This document shows, piece after piece, positions 30,313-37,837 of a stretch of 37,837 nucleotides of DNA. The position numbers and the translations under genes were made by a program. Every line of letters starts with the position of its first letter. Within the stretch, counting starts at the first letter, position 1. The DNA is from Pseudonocardia sp. (GTDB lineage: Bacteria; Actinomycetota; Actinomycetes; Mycobacteriales; Pseudonocardiaceae), in contig JAOZVV010000127.1 of the NCBI GenBank assembly GCA_025869365.1, positions 1 to 37,837 on the forward strand, in the 5' to 3' direction. Under the pieces are notes generated by a model. That model saw nothing but the letters and a program-made list of their open reading frames with translations. It was not told the DNA's origin and did no database searches.

Positions 30313-31791
30313 TCAGAAGAACTGGTAGGCGGACTTCGAGACGGTGAAGCCGTGGCCGCTCCCGCCGACCTTGCACTCGACGCCGGTCGGCCGGCTGGTG
30401 CAGGTCGTGTCGCCCGAGCGGACGGCCCGGCCGTAGTCCAGGATCGCCCCGCTGCCCAGGACGGTGTCCCCGTGGCAGACGAAGTCCGGCCGGTCCGAAC
30501 CCGTGATGCCGATCGAGTCCCCCCAGACCAGCGGGCAGTCCGCCGGCTTCGGCGGGACGGTCGTCGGGTCCCAGTCGTTCTCCCGGATGTCACAACGGGT
30601 GGTCTCGGCGGAGACGAAGCAGGCGATGTTCCCGGACGGGCTCGCGAACCCGCCCCCGGACGCGGGCAGCTCCGTGGCCGCGACGTCCACGGGGGACGGT
30701 GGAGCGGCCGAGGTCGGGGGAGCGGTCGGGGGAGCAGCCGAGGTCGGGGGAGCGGGAGCGGACGTCGGCAGGGCGACGCTCGTCGTCGGTTGCCCACCCT
30801 CGCCGCCCCCGCCCCCGCCCCCGCCCCCGCCCGAGCCGGAGCGCAGCGCCGCGATCCCCGTGCCGACCAGCACCGCGGCGACCACCACCACCGCCGCCGC
30901 GAGTGCGGGCCGCCGCCAGCGGGGCGGCCCTGCCTGCACCGGACGCGACGGCGTCGGCTCCAGCGCCGACGGCAGCCAGCCGGAGGTCGGACGGTCCTGC
31001 GGTCCGGCCGCGAGCATCGCGCGCACCTGCTCGGTGGTCGGCCGCCGGTCCGGGTCCCGCTCCAGGCAGGCGGCGATCACCGGTGCCAGCGATCCGGGGA
31101 CGCCGGTGAGGTCCGGCTCCCCGTGCACCGTGCGGTAGAGCAGGGCGTTCACGTCGCCCTCACCGAACGGTGCCCGCCCGGTGACGGCGTAGAGCAGCAT
31201 CCCGCCGAGGGCGAACACGTCCGCGGGCGGCCCGGACCGCCCGTGGGTGATCTGTTCGGGCGCGATGTACCCCGGCGATCCGACGACGGCGCCGGTCCTG
31301 GTCAGTGCGGTCGCGTCCGCGGCACGGGCGATGCCGAAGTCGATCACCTTCGGTCCGGACTCGGCGAGCAGGACGTTCGCGGGTTTCATGTCCCGGTGCA
31401 CGACCCCCGCCGCGTGGACCGCCGTGAGCGCCTCGGCGAGCCCGACGCCGAGCAGCCGCACCGCGGACTCCGGCATCGGCCCGTGCAGCACCACCGCCTC
31501 CCGCAGTGACGGCGCCGGGACGTACTCGGTGGCCAGCCACGGCGGGTCCCCGTCCGGCTCGGCGCCCAGCACCTCGGCGATGTAGGGGCCCCGCACCCGG
31601 GACGCGGCCTCGACCTCGTGGCCGAACCGGGCGCGGAACTCGGCGTCCCCGGCGAGGTCCGAGCGGATGACCTTGATCGCGGCCGTGGTGCCGTCCCTCG
31701 CCTGCCCGAGGTACACCCGGCCCATCCCGCCCTCGCCCAGGACACGCCGGACGGTGAACCGGCCGAGGGTGCGTGGGTCGGTGATCGCCAC
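30313..31791 (-). CDS. Transmembrane Ser/Thr protein kinase with exported Cys-rich domain
   Basis: A 492-residue Hanks-type kinase. Catalytic residues are K40 (AAIK), HRD at 132-134 with MKPANVLL, DFG at 151-153 and APE at 177-179. One membrane helix at about 295-316 is followed by a run of ten glycines, a Pro/Thr/Ser/Ala-rich linker (about 335-375) and an extracellular domain (about 375-492) with six cysteines and the pattern SGNIACF ... GHGFTVSKSAYQFF. This resembles a small secreted domain found widely in actinobacteria (I believe DUF6636, not verified). It probably senses an external cue. GTG 31791 starts directly at the kinase fold. Confidence 0.9.
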   Translation of the reverse strand: MAITDPRTLGRFTVRRVLGEGGMGRVYLGQARDGTTAAIKVIRSDLAGDAEFRARFGHEVEAASRVRGPYIAEVLGAEPDGDPPWLATEYVPAPSLREAVVLHGPMPESAVRLLGVGLAEALTAVHAAGVVHRDMKPANVLLAESGPKVIDFGIARAADATALTRTGAVVGSPGYIAPEQITHGRSGPPADVFALGGMLLYAVTGRAPFGEGDVNALLYRTVHGEPDLTGVPGSLAPVIAACLERDPDRRPTTEQVRAMLAAGPQDRPTSGWLPSALEPTPSRPVQAGPPRWRRPALAAAVVVVAAVLVGTGIAALRSGSGGGGGGGGGGEGGQPTTSVALPTSAPAPPTSAAPPTAPPTSAAPPSPVDVAATELPASGGGFASPSGNIACFVSAETTRCDIRENDWDPTTVPPKPADCPLVWGDSIGITGSDRPDFVCHGDTVLGSGAILDYGRAVRSGDTTCTSRPTGVECKVGGSGHGFTVSKSAYQFF

Positions 31792-31814
31792 GGTCCTATC
31801 CAAACACGGCCGGG

Positions 31815-32669
31815 TCAGCGCACCTGTTCCGCCGGCGGCGCGGTGATCAGGACCGGCGTGCCCCAGCTGCGGTAGTCCGCCGTCATCGCCAGCGTCCCGA
31901 TGCCGGGCATGTCCTGCTTCGCCTCGCTGCGCACCGGATGGTGCTCCTCGTCGATCCAGAGCGTGCTGCTGATCCTGGTCAGGCCGCCCGCGACCTGCTG
32001 CTGCAGCTGCGCCCGGACGGCGGGGTCCCGCTCGAGCTCGGCGGCCCGGTTGAGGTCGACGACGATCGTGTAGCGGACGGCCGGGATGCCGTCCACGTTG
32101 TCGTCCGACGCGTCCGCGATCAGGCTCGCGTCCACGAACCGGCTGATGTTCGCGGTGGGGTCGGCGGTGTTGACGACGTTCGTGGCGAGCGTCGCCAGCG
32201 TGCGCTCGGTGGTGTCCCGGCTCGCCGCGTCCACCTTCGTCCACGGCCGCGGGTCACCGGACCTCGCGGACGGCAGCCGGAGGAACACCTGCCCGGGCAG
32301 CACGACGAACCCGGTGCTCTGCGGGGCCTCGCCGGAGTGCGTCAGGGTCTGGGTGAAGTCCACCGACACACCGGAGTCCTCGATGCGGAGCGCCCCGGTC
32401 CCGCCGACCGTCATCGCCGGTTCCGCCGTGGGCCCGACCGATGCGCTCGTGCCGTCGTCGACGTGCCCGGCGACCTGAAGGGTGGCGGTGCGGTCCGTGC
32501 GCTGACGCGCGGTGACGGCGTCCAGCAGCTCCCGCACGTCGTAGACCTTGCGCAGGCCGGCGGACGCCGCGGGCTCGGGACGCGGACTCCCACATGCGGT
32601 GAGTGAGGCCACGAGCACGGCGAGCGACATGCACCAGGTCAGCAACGACCCCGGTCTCGCTCGGTTCAC
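31815..32669 (-). CDS. LppX/LprG-like lipoprotein, putative
   Basis: A 284-residue exported protein. The signal includes the hydrophobic SLAVLVASLTAC, with lipobox LTAC, so it should be lipid-anchored. The mature part has DVRELLDAVTARQRTDRT, then alternating strands (GALRIEDSGVSVDFTQTL) and WIDEEHHPVRSEAKQ, in the style of LppX_LprAFG or DUF6612-type lipoproteins that bind lipids or act in envelope sensing. GTG 32669 gives a basic n-region (VNRARPG); ATG 32630 would leave a very short signal. Lies 23 bases upstream of the kinase gene, suggesting co-expression. The assignment is by style and is moderate. Confidence 0.8.
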   Translation of the reverse strand: MNRARPGSLLTWCMSLAVLVASLTACGSPRPEPAASAGLRKVYDVRELLDAVTARQRTDRTATLQVAGHVDDGTSASVGPTAEPAMTVGGTGALRIEDSGVSVDFTQTLTHSGEAPQSTGFVVLPGQVFLRLPSARSGDPRPWTKVDAASRDTTERTLATLATNVVNTADPTANISRFVDASLIADASDDNVDGIPAVRYTIVVDLNRAAELERDPAVRAQLQQQVAGGLTRISSTLWIDEEHHPVRSEAKQDMPGIGTLAMTADYRSWGTPVLITAPPAEQVR

Positions 32670-32707
32670 CTGCGCTCCGTCCCGGGTCAGCTCGCTGCAG
32701 GTCGAGG

Positions 32708-33736
32708 CTATCGGTCCGGGACCGGGGCGCCGGACGGACCCGGGCGCAGTGCGACGAGCACGCGCCGCAGTGCGTCGAGCCGTCCGGGCCGCAGCGTGCC
32801 CGCGGCGACGAGCACGTCGAGCGCGCATTCCGGGTCTGCGGGCGGGCCGAAGTGGCCGCAGCCGCGCGGGCAGTCCTCCACGGCCGTCGCCAGGTCCCCG
32901 AAGGCCCGGATGACGTCGTCCGGCGTGACGTGGGCGAGGCCGAAGGAGCGCACGCCCGGGGTGTCCACGACCCAGCCGCCGTCCGGGAGCGGCAGCGCGA
33001 CCGCGGCGACCGTCGTGTGCCGCCCCTTGCCGACGCCGGAGACCACCCCGGTGGCCCGGTGCGCCTCCGGGAGCAGGGCGTTGACCAGCGTGGACTTGCC
33101 CACGCCGGAGTGACCGACCAGGCAGGAGACGCCGCCGTCGAGCAGCTCGGCGAGGGCGTCCGCGGGCCGGTCCCGCCGGGTGACGACGACCGGGAACTCC
33201 AGCTCCGCGTAGTGCTCGGCGAACGGCGCGGGATCGGCGAGGTCCGCCTTCGTCAGGCACAGCACCGGCGTCAGGCCCCCCGCGTAGGCCGCGACCAGGC
33301 AGCGGTCCACGAACCCGGTGCGCGGCTCGGGGTCCGCGAGCGCGGTCACGATCACCAGCTGTCCCGCGTTGGCGACGACGATCCGCTCGAACGGGTCCGT
33401 GTCGTCCGCGGTGCGGCGCAGCACGGTCCTCCGCTCCTCGACGCGGACGATCCGGGCGAGCGTGTCCGTGGCGCCGGTCAGGTCCCCGACCAGCCCGACC
33501 CTGTCCCCGACGACGATGGGGGTGCGGCCGAGCTCGCGGGCGCGCATCGCGGTGACCGGGGGCGCCGTCGCGTCCCCGCCGGGCGCGCACGTCCACCGGC
33601 CGCGGTCCACGCCGATGACCATGGCCTCCTCGGCGTCCAGGTGGTCCGGGCGGCGCTTGGTGCGCGGCCGGGACCCGCGGCGGCCGGGTCGGACGCGCAC
33701 GTCCGTCTCGTCGTACTCCCGGGGTCTCGGGCTCAT
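32708..33736 (-). CDS. rsgA: Ribosome small-subunit-dependent GTPase A
   Basis: A 342-residue circularly permuted GTPase that matures the 30S subunit. An OB-fold (about 38-110) precedes the permuted motifs: TKAD (G4, 162-165), GHSGVGKST (G1, 208-216), DTPG (G3, 258-261). A zinc-binding C-terminal domain has C289, C293, H295 and C304. The N-terminal 30 residues are basic, as in actinobacterial orthologues. Order aroA-rsgA matches mycobacteria (Rv3227-Rv3228). ATG 33736 overlaps by 4 bases the stop of a repeat-encoded mini-ORF that bridges from aroA, so its translation may be coupled. Confidence 0.95.
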   Translation of the reverse strand: MSPRPREYDETDVRVRPGRRGSRPRTKRRPDHLDAEEAMVIGVDRGRWTCAPGGDATAPPVTAMRARELGRTPIVVGDRVGLVGDLTGATDTLARIVRVEERRTVLRRTADDTDPFERIVVANAGQLVIVTALADPEPRTGFVDRCLVAAYAGGLTPVLCLTKADLADPAPFAEHYAELEFPVVVTRRDRPADALAELLDGGVSCLVGHSGVGKSTLVNALLPEAHRATGVVSGVGKGRHTTVAAVALPLPDGGWVVDTPGVRSFGLAHVTPDDVIRAFGDLATAVEDCPRGCGHFGPPADPECALDVLVAAGTLRPGRLDALRRVLVALRPGPSGAPVPDR

Positions 33737-33825
33737 GCTGCGGGATTCACGGGGGCGCGGTTCATCGGGGCGCGGTTCATCAGGGCGCGGTTCATCAGGG
33801 CGCGGTTCATCAGGGCGCGGTTCAT
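33733..33825 (-). CDS. Putative repeat-encoded mini-ORF between aroA and rsgA
   Basis: Thirty codons: three MNRAL units, two MNRAP units, then VNPAA and TGA. Its ATG shares the final A of the aroA stop (TGATG) and its stop overlaps the rsgA start (ATGA). Thus ribosomes leaving aroA could reinitiate and pass directly to rsgA. Every 15-bp unit carries its own ATG, and changes in copy number keep the frame. Whether the peptide itself matters is unknown; it may be no more than a translational bridge. Confidence 0.45.
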   Translation of the reverse strand: MNRALMNRALMNRALMNRAPMNRAPVNPAA

Positions 33826-33828
33826 CAG
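33751..33828. repeat. 15-bp tandem repeat, about five units
   Basis: Unit GGGCGCGGTTCATCA on the + strand, repeated with one-base variation in the two units nearest rsgA, with motif starts (CAT) at 33763, 33778, 33793, 33808 and 33823. It fills nearly all of the gap between the aroA stop and the rsgA start. Slippage would change the number of units. Confidence 0.9.
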
Positions 33829-35117
33829 GACAGAAGTGTGGCCCATCGGCCCGGGAAATCCGGGATGGTCTTCGCGGTGCACGCCACGTCGTCGATCGTG
33901 AGGCCGGGGACGACGAGCCCGACGATCGCCCCCGCGGTGGCCATCCGGTGGTCCGCGTAGGCGCCCCACGGCCGGTCCGCCGGCGCGGTGAGGGCGCGCG
34001 GCCGGATCTCCAGGCCGTCCTCGGTCTCGTTGACGTCCCCGCCCAGCGCGGCCAGCTCGGCGACGAGCGCGGCGAGCCGGTCCGTCTCGTGTCCGCGGAT
34101 GTGGGCGACCCCGCGGATCCGGGACGGCGTGGACGCCAGCGCCGCGATCGCCGCGATCGTGGGGGTGAGCTCGCTCGCCTCGTGCAGGTCCACGTCGACG
34201 CCGGTGAGGCGGTCCGGCCCGCGGACCGTCATCCCCGCGTCGGACGGGGTGACGGTCGCCCCGAACCGCTCCAGCACGGACAGCACCTCGGTGCCGGGCT
34301 GGGTGGACCCGGCGGGCCAGCCCGCGATCGTCACCTCGCCCGCGGTGACGGCCGCCGCGGCCAGGAAGACCGACGCGTTGGACAGGTCCGGCTCGACCGT
34401 CCACTCCCGCGCCGCGATCGTCCCGGGCTCGACCCGCCAGGCGTTCGGCACGGAGTCGTCGACCGCGACGCCCGCCTCGCGCAGCATCGCGACGGTCATG
34501 TCGATGTGGGGGAGCGACGGCACGGGCCTGCCGTCGTGGCGGACCGTGACCCCCTTGTCGAAGCGGGCCCCGGAGAGCAGCAGACCGGACACGAACTGGG
34601 ACGACGCGGAGGCGTCGATCGTCACCTCGCCGCCGGCCAGGCCGCCCGCGCCGTGCAGGACGAACGGCAGGCGGTCCCCGTCGACGACCGCGCCGAGCGC
34701 CCGCAGCGCGTCCAGCACGGTGCCCATCGGGCGGGTCCGGGCGTGCGGGTCCCCGTCGAAGAGGACGGCGCCGTCCGCGAGCGTGGCCGCGGGCGGGACG
34801 AACCGCATGACCGTCCCGGCGAGGCCGCAGTCCACGGTGCCGCCGCCGCGCAGCGTTCCGTCGCCGCCGATCGCGACCCGTTCCCCGTCGACGTCCACGG
34901 GGACGCCGAGGGAGCGCAGCGCGCCGCACATCAGCGCGGTGTCCCGCGTGGCGGGGGCGCCCAGCACCGTCGACGGCCCGGCGGCGAGCCCGGAGAGGAG
35001 CAGGGCGCGGTTCGTCACGGACTTGGACCCGGGTACCGCGACGACGCCGCGGACGGGCCCGCCCGCCACCGGTGCCGCGTAGTGCTGTGTCTCGGCCACG
35101 ACCCCATGATTCCGCAT
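33825..35117 (-). CDS. aroA: 3-phosphoshikimate 1-carboxyvinyltransferase (EPSP synthase)
   Basis: A 430-residue enzyme of the shikimate pathway, joining shikimate 3-phosphate and phosphoenolpyruvate. Diagnostic segments: [18 protein letters not shown] near the N-terminus, [11 protein letters not shown] (actinobacterial variant of GTTMRF), the [12 protein letters not shown]xRPM motif, [34 protein letters not shown] and [13 protein letters not shown] 35117 gives a standard length; GTG 35099 is an alternative start. Divergent from the SRAP gene as in mycobacteria (Rv3227/Rv3226c). Confidence 0.96.
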   Translation of the reverse strand: MRNHGVVAETQHYAAPVAGGPVRGVVAVPGSKSVTNRALLLSGLAAGPSTVLGAPATRDTALMCGALRSLGVPVDVDGERVAIGGDGTLRGGGTVDCGLAGTVMRFVPPAATLADGAVLFDGDPHARTRPMGTVLDALRALGAVVDGDRLPFVLHGAGGLAGGEVTIDASASSQFVSGLLLSGARFDKGVTVRHDGRPVPSLPHIDMTVAMLREAGVAVDDSVPNAWRVEPGTIAAREWTVEPDLSNASVFLAAAAVTAGEVTIAGWPAGSTQPGTEVLSVLERFGATVTPSDAGMTVRGPDRLTGVDVDLHEASELTPTIAAIAALASTPSRIRGVAHIRGHETDRLAALVAELAALGGDVNETEDGLEIRPRALTAPADRPWGAYADHRMATAGAIVGLVVPGLTIDDVACTAKTIPDFPGRWATLLS

Positions 35118-35189
35118 CACCCCGACGGTCCGACCGCGCAGGTCGCGTGCGGCGGGAGACTGTCGGTGCGCCGTGCCACGATGGACGGC

Positions 35190-36002
35190 ATGTGCGGGAG
35201 GTACGCCTCGACGAAGGCACCCACGGACCTGGCCGAGGAGTTCACCGCGATCGACGCGGTGTCGGAGAAGGCCGGCGAGGAACGCAGGCCGGACTACAAC
35301 GTCGCCCCCACCCGGGACGTGATCGCGGTCGTGCAGCGGCACCCCCGGGACGCCGAGGGCAACGCGGACCCGGACACCACCGAGCGCAGCCTGCGGCTGG
35401 TCCGCTGGGGCCTGGTCCCGTTCTGGGCCAAGGACCCCTCGGCCGGGGCGCGCATGATCAACGCCCGGTCCGAGACGGCGGCGGAGAAGCCCGCGTTCCG
35501 CAAGGCGCTCGCCGCGCGCCGCTGCCTGCTCCCCGCGGACGGCTGGTACGAGTGGCAGCGCAGAGCCGCCACGAAGGACCACAAGGCGTCCAAGCAGCCG
35601 TACTTCACCCGCTACACGGACGGGAGGTCGCTCGCGATGGCCGGGCTGTGGGAGTTCTGGCGGCCCAGGGAGGGCGAGCTGCTGGAGAAGTACCCGGACG
35701 GCCTGGTCACCGCCACGGTGCTGACCACCGGGGCGGTCGGTCCGCTCGCCCAGGTGCACGACCGGATGCCGCTGGTCCTCCCGCAGGACGCATGGGACGC
35801 CTGGCTGGACCCGGACACGGACGCGAAGGCGGACTCGGTGCTGGAGTGGCTGCGACCGCCGTCGGAGGAGCTCGTGTCGACGCTGGAGATCGTGCCGGTG
35901 TCGGCCAGGGTGAACAGCGTGAAGAACAACTCGGCGGACCTGCTGACGCCGCTGGACCCGGCGCAGGTGGAGGAGCCCCTCCAGCTCGATCTGCTCGGAT
36001 GA
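35190..36002 (+). CDS. SOS response-associated peptidase (SRAP, YedK/HMCES family)
   Basis: A 270-residue SRAP protein. These form a stable thiazolidine crosslink with abasic sites in single-stranded DNA, through the cysteine exposed when Met1 is removed. That chemistry fixes the start at ATG 35190, giving MCGRYAS with C2; an in-frame ATG three codons earlier would bury the cysteine. Other active-site residues are present: N37 (NVAPT), E121 (GWYEW) and H190 (HDRMPLVL). No SOS box was recognised in the 72-base divergent gap with aroA. Ends in an ATGA overlap with the hydrolase gene. Confidence 0.95.
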   Translation: MCGRYASTKAPTDLAEEFTAIDAVSEKAGEERRPDYNVAPTRDVIAVVQRHPRDAEGNADPDTTERSLRLVRWGLVPFWAKDPSAGARMINARSETAAEKPAFRKALAARRCLLPADGWYEWQRRAATKDHKASKQPYFTRYTDGRSLAMAGLWEFWRPREGELLEKYPDGLVTATVLTTGAVGPLAQVHDRMPLVLPQDAWDAWLDPDTDAKADSVLEWLRPPSEELVSTLEIVPVSARVNSVKNNSADLLTPLDPAQVEEPLQLDLLG

Positions 36003-36637
36003 GCGCCGGAGGCCCGGGCAGCGACTCGGCGGTGGAGGTCGGGACCCCGCACGGCCCGGCCCGGATCCACGTCCGGCGTGGCGACCGTGAGGATCCCCGC
36101 GCGGTCCTGCTGCTCGGGCACGGCGCGGGCGGCGGGGTCCAGGCCCCGGACCTCGGGGCGGCGACGGCCGCGGCGCTGGCCGCCGGCCTGCACGTCGCGC
36201 TGGTGGAACAGCCCTACCGGGTCGCCGGCCGGCGCGCACCGGCACCCGCGGCGCAGCTGGACACGGCGTGGCTCGCGGTCGTCGCGTGGGCGCGCGGGGA
36301 GTTCCCCGGGACGCCGCTGCTGTTCGGCGGCCGGAGCTCGGGTGCACGCGTGGCCTGCCGGAACGCCGCGGAGGGCAAGGCCGCGGCGGTGCTCTGCCTG
36401 GCCTTCCCGGTCCACCCGCCGGGCAAGCCGGAGAAGCACCGGCTCGCCGAGCTCGACGGCGTCGAGGTGCCGGTGCTGGTGGTGCAGGGGGAGCGGGACC
36501 CGTTCGGCCGCCCCGAACCCGCGCCCGGCCGCGAGGTCGTGCTGCTGAGGGGGGACCACGGGCTGAAGGCGGACCTGCCCGGCGTCGCCGCGGCGGTGAC
36601 CCGGTGGTTGGAGGAGCTCAGTCCCGCACCGCGATAG
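35999..36637 (+). CDS. Alpha/beta-hydrolase of the KANL3/Tex30 type
   Basis: A 212-residue small alpha/beta-hydrolase. The oxyanion strand [10 protein letters not shown], nucleophile elbow [10 protein letters not shown], an acid in [10 protein letters not shown] and a late GDHGLK histidine are in order, so the triad looks complete. This KANL3/Tex30-like subfamily is widespread with no settled substrate. It overlaps the SRAP gene by 4 bases, and its 3' end overlaps the converging ybaK gene by 20 bases. Confidence 0.85.
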   Translation: MSAGGPGSDSAVEVGTPHGPARIHVRRGDREDPRAVLLLGHGAGGGVQAPDLGAATAAALAAGLHVALVEQPYRVAGRRAPAPAAQLDTAWLAVVAWARGEFPGTPLLFGGRSSGARVACRNAAEGKAAAVLCLAFPVHPPGKPEKHRLAELDGVEVPVLVVQGERDPFGRPEPAPGREVVLLRGDHGLKADLPGVAAAVTRWLEELSPAPR

Positions 36638-37097
36638 CGGCGGTCCGGGCGTCCGTGAGCGCCACGAGATCGGACGGTGCGAGCTCCACCTCGAGCCCGC
36701 GGCGCCCGGCGCTGCAGAACACGGTCTCCCACTCCTGCGCGGACGTGTCGAGCACCACGACCAGCCGCTTCTTCTGCCCGAGCGGGGAGATCCCGCCCGC
36801 GACGTAGCCGGTGGCCCGCTCGGCGGCGGAGACCTCGGCCATCCTCGCCCGCTTCCCGCCGACGGCTGCGGCGAGCGCCTTGAGGTCCAGGCTCGCGTCC
36901 ACCGGGACCACGCCCACCGTCAGGGCGCCGTCCACGTCCGCCACCAGGGTCTTGAACACCCGGCCGGGCTCCAGTCCGAGCGCCAGCGCGGCCTCGGGGC
37001 CGTACGCCTGACCGTCGGAGTGGGTGTAGGAGTGCACCCGATGGGTGACCTTGCGCCTCGCCAGCAACGCGGTCGCCGGCGTCCCCTGCCCAGCCAT
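36618..37097 (-). CDS. ybaK: Cys-tRNA(Pro) deacylase, YbaK/EbsC family
   Basis: A 159-residue editing protein that hydrolyses mischarged Cys-tRNA(Pro) in trans. Family blocks include [31 protein letters not shown], the lysine in [19 protein letters not shown] and [17 protein letters not shown]. Length and motifs are standard. Convergent with the hydrolase gene, with 20 bases of shared 3' end; divergent from the sigma factor gene across 220 bases. Confidence 0.93.
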   Translation of the reverse strand: MAGQGTPATALLARRKVTHRVHSYTHSDGQAYGPEAALALGLEPGRVFKTLVADVDGALTVGVVPVDASLDLKALAAAVGGKRARMAEVSAAERATGYVAGGISPLGQKKRLVVVLDTSAQEWETVFCSAGRRGLEVELAPSDLVALTDARTAAIAVRD

Positions 37098-37120
37098 CTT
37101 CTCTCCCTCTCACCAGCTCC

Positions 37121-37148
37121 GGGAATTGCCGGACCCCCGGACGGCGTT
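37121..37148 (+). promoter_or_regulatory. Probable SigR/SigH-dependent autoregulatory promoter
   Basis: GGGAAT (37121-37126), 18 bases, CGTT (37145-37148). This matches the GGGAAT-N18-CGTT type recognised by Streptomyces SigR and mycobacterial SigH. It points toward the sigR gene about 170 bases downstream, as does the autoregulated sigR promoter in Streptomyces. Confidence 0.7.
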
Positions 37149-37317
37149 CGGACATTACGTGACACACGCTCTGATGGAAGCGCCGGCGGTGGGCGGCGTA
37201 CGCGTCCAGCCGCGCCGGCGAGGCGACGAGCGCGTACTCTCGATGCCGTCTGCGGCCGTCCAGGTTGCGGCGTTCCGGCCTGCCCTCGGCGGGTCGGTTC
37301 TGCGGGAGAGGAGCGCG

Positions 37318-37837
37318 GTGCCGGAGGACAGCCCCGAGAGCAGGGACGCGGGTGCGCCCGAGACGTCGGCGCAGGGCACGACGGCGCCCGCCCCGACGAT
37401 GCCCGAGATCGACGAGAACCCGGAGGAGCGCACCTCCCCGGACGAGACGCCCGAGGAGCGCACGGCCCGCTTCGAACGCGACGCGATGCCGATGCTGGAC
37501 CAGCTCTACGGCGCCGCGCTGCGGATGACGCGCAACCCCGCGGACGCCGAGGACCTGGTCCAGGAGACCTTCCTCAAGGCCTACTCCGCGTTCCGGACGT
37601 TCCGCGAGGGCACGAACCTCAAGGCGTGGCTCTACCGGATCCTCACCAACACCTACATCAACGGCTACCGCAAGAAGCAGCGGCAGCCGTTGCAGTCCCC
37701 GACGGACGAGATCACGGACTGGCAGCTCGCCCAGGCCGGTGAGCACACGTCGACCGGTCTGCGCTCCGCCGAGGTCGAGGCGATGGACAACCTGCCGGAC
37801 TCGGACGTCAAGGAGGCCCTGCAGCGGCTTCCGGAGG
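37318..37837 (+). CDS. sigR: ECF sigma factor SigR/SigH, 5' part (runs off the window)
   Basis: 173 codons are present, reaching into sigma region 4. From about residue 50 the sequence is that of the thiol-oxidative-stress sigma factor: [60 protein letters not shown] (region 2), then ITDWQLA and [12 protein letters not shown]. It would direct thioredoxin and thiol-homeostasis genes and be held by RsrA, whose gene normally lies downstream, outside this window. GTG 37318 follows GGGAGAGGA at good spacing. The frame is open upstream to ATG 37243 and ATG 37174, permitting longer isoforms from the promoter at 37121. Confidence 0.93.
   Translation, partial: MPEDSPESRDAGAPETSAQGTTAPAPTMPEIDENPEERTSPDETPEERTARFERDAMPMLDQLYGAALRMTRNPADAEDLVQETFLKAYSAFRTFREGTNLKAWLYRILTNTYINGYRKKQRQPLQSPTDEITDWQLAQAGEHTSTGLRSAEVEAMDNLPDSDVKEALQRLPE

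Noticed and set aside
33751-33828. Tandem repeat as a CRISPR array
   Set aside because: Units of 15 bp are contiguous with no spacers and no cas genes are present.

Overview
The window is a high-GC actinobacterial chromosome segment, most likely from a Pseudonocardia-like member of the Pseudonocardiaceae. Supporting signs are GTG starts, many ATGA/GTGA overlaps, an F420-type luciferase-like oxidoreductase, DUF1707 and DUF559 proteins, and a right-hand end with the order rsgA-aroA-SRAP-ybaK-sigR that resembles the mycobacterial sigH neighbourhood. No rRNA, tRNA, CRISPR array or complete insertion sequence was seen.

Left and centre (1-29491) form a catabolic region. Block 1 (1-4790, +): acyl-CoA dehydrogenase tail, cyclase-family hydrolase, TetR regulator, APH-type kinase fused to DUF6285, acyl-CoA ligase. 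A 26-bp inverted-repeat element (4797-4993) follows. Block 2 (5093-9617, +): SMP-30 lactonase-like protein, second acyl-CoA ligase, crotonase, second APH-type kinase. Block 3 (9702-20241): four tandem paralogous family-5 solute-binding lipoproteins (-), divergent from a complete Opp/Dpp-type importer (two permeases, two ATPases, +). Block 4 (20478-29491): thiolase (-), F420-type oxidoreductase (+), DUF559 nuclease-like gene (+), TetR regulator (-), then a five-gene operon of paired acyl-CoA dehydrogenases, two crotonases and an SDR (+).

Four promoter regions share a nearly identical 16-bp sequence, ACTTAACGATCGTTCA. They lie before the SMP-30 operon, between the binding proteins and the permeases, between thiolase and the F420 enzyme, and between the second tetR and the dehydrogenase operon. 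The simplest reading is one TetR regulon that couples uptake, CoA activation and beta-oxidation. The set of lactonase-like protein, CoA ligases, APH-type kinases (one fused to DUF6285), acyl-CoA dehydrogenases, crotonases, SDR and thiolase matches the logic of 4-hydroxy-acid breakdown through 4-phosphoacyl-CoA, known from LvaABCDE and ACAD10/11. I therefore propose a lactone or 4-hydroxy-acid import and degradation system. This is inference; the substrate cannot be read from sequence.

The right end (29565-37837) is housekeeping and signalling: DUF1707 membrane protein, Ser/Thr kinase with a cysteine-rich exported domain, lipoprotein, rsgA, a 15-bp tandem repeat that forms a bridging mini-ORF, aroA, SRAP-family protein, alpha/beta hydrolase, ybaK, and the start of a SigR/SigH sigma factor with a probable autoregulatory promoter and an in-frame upstream start.
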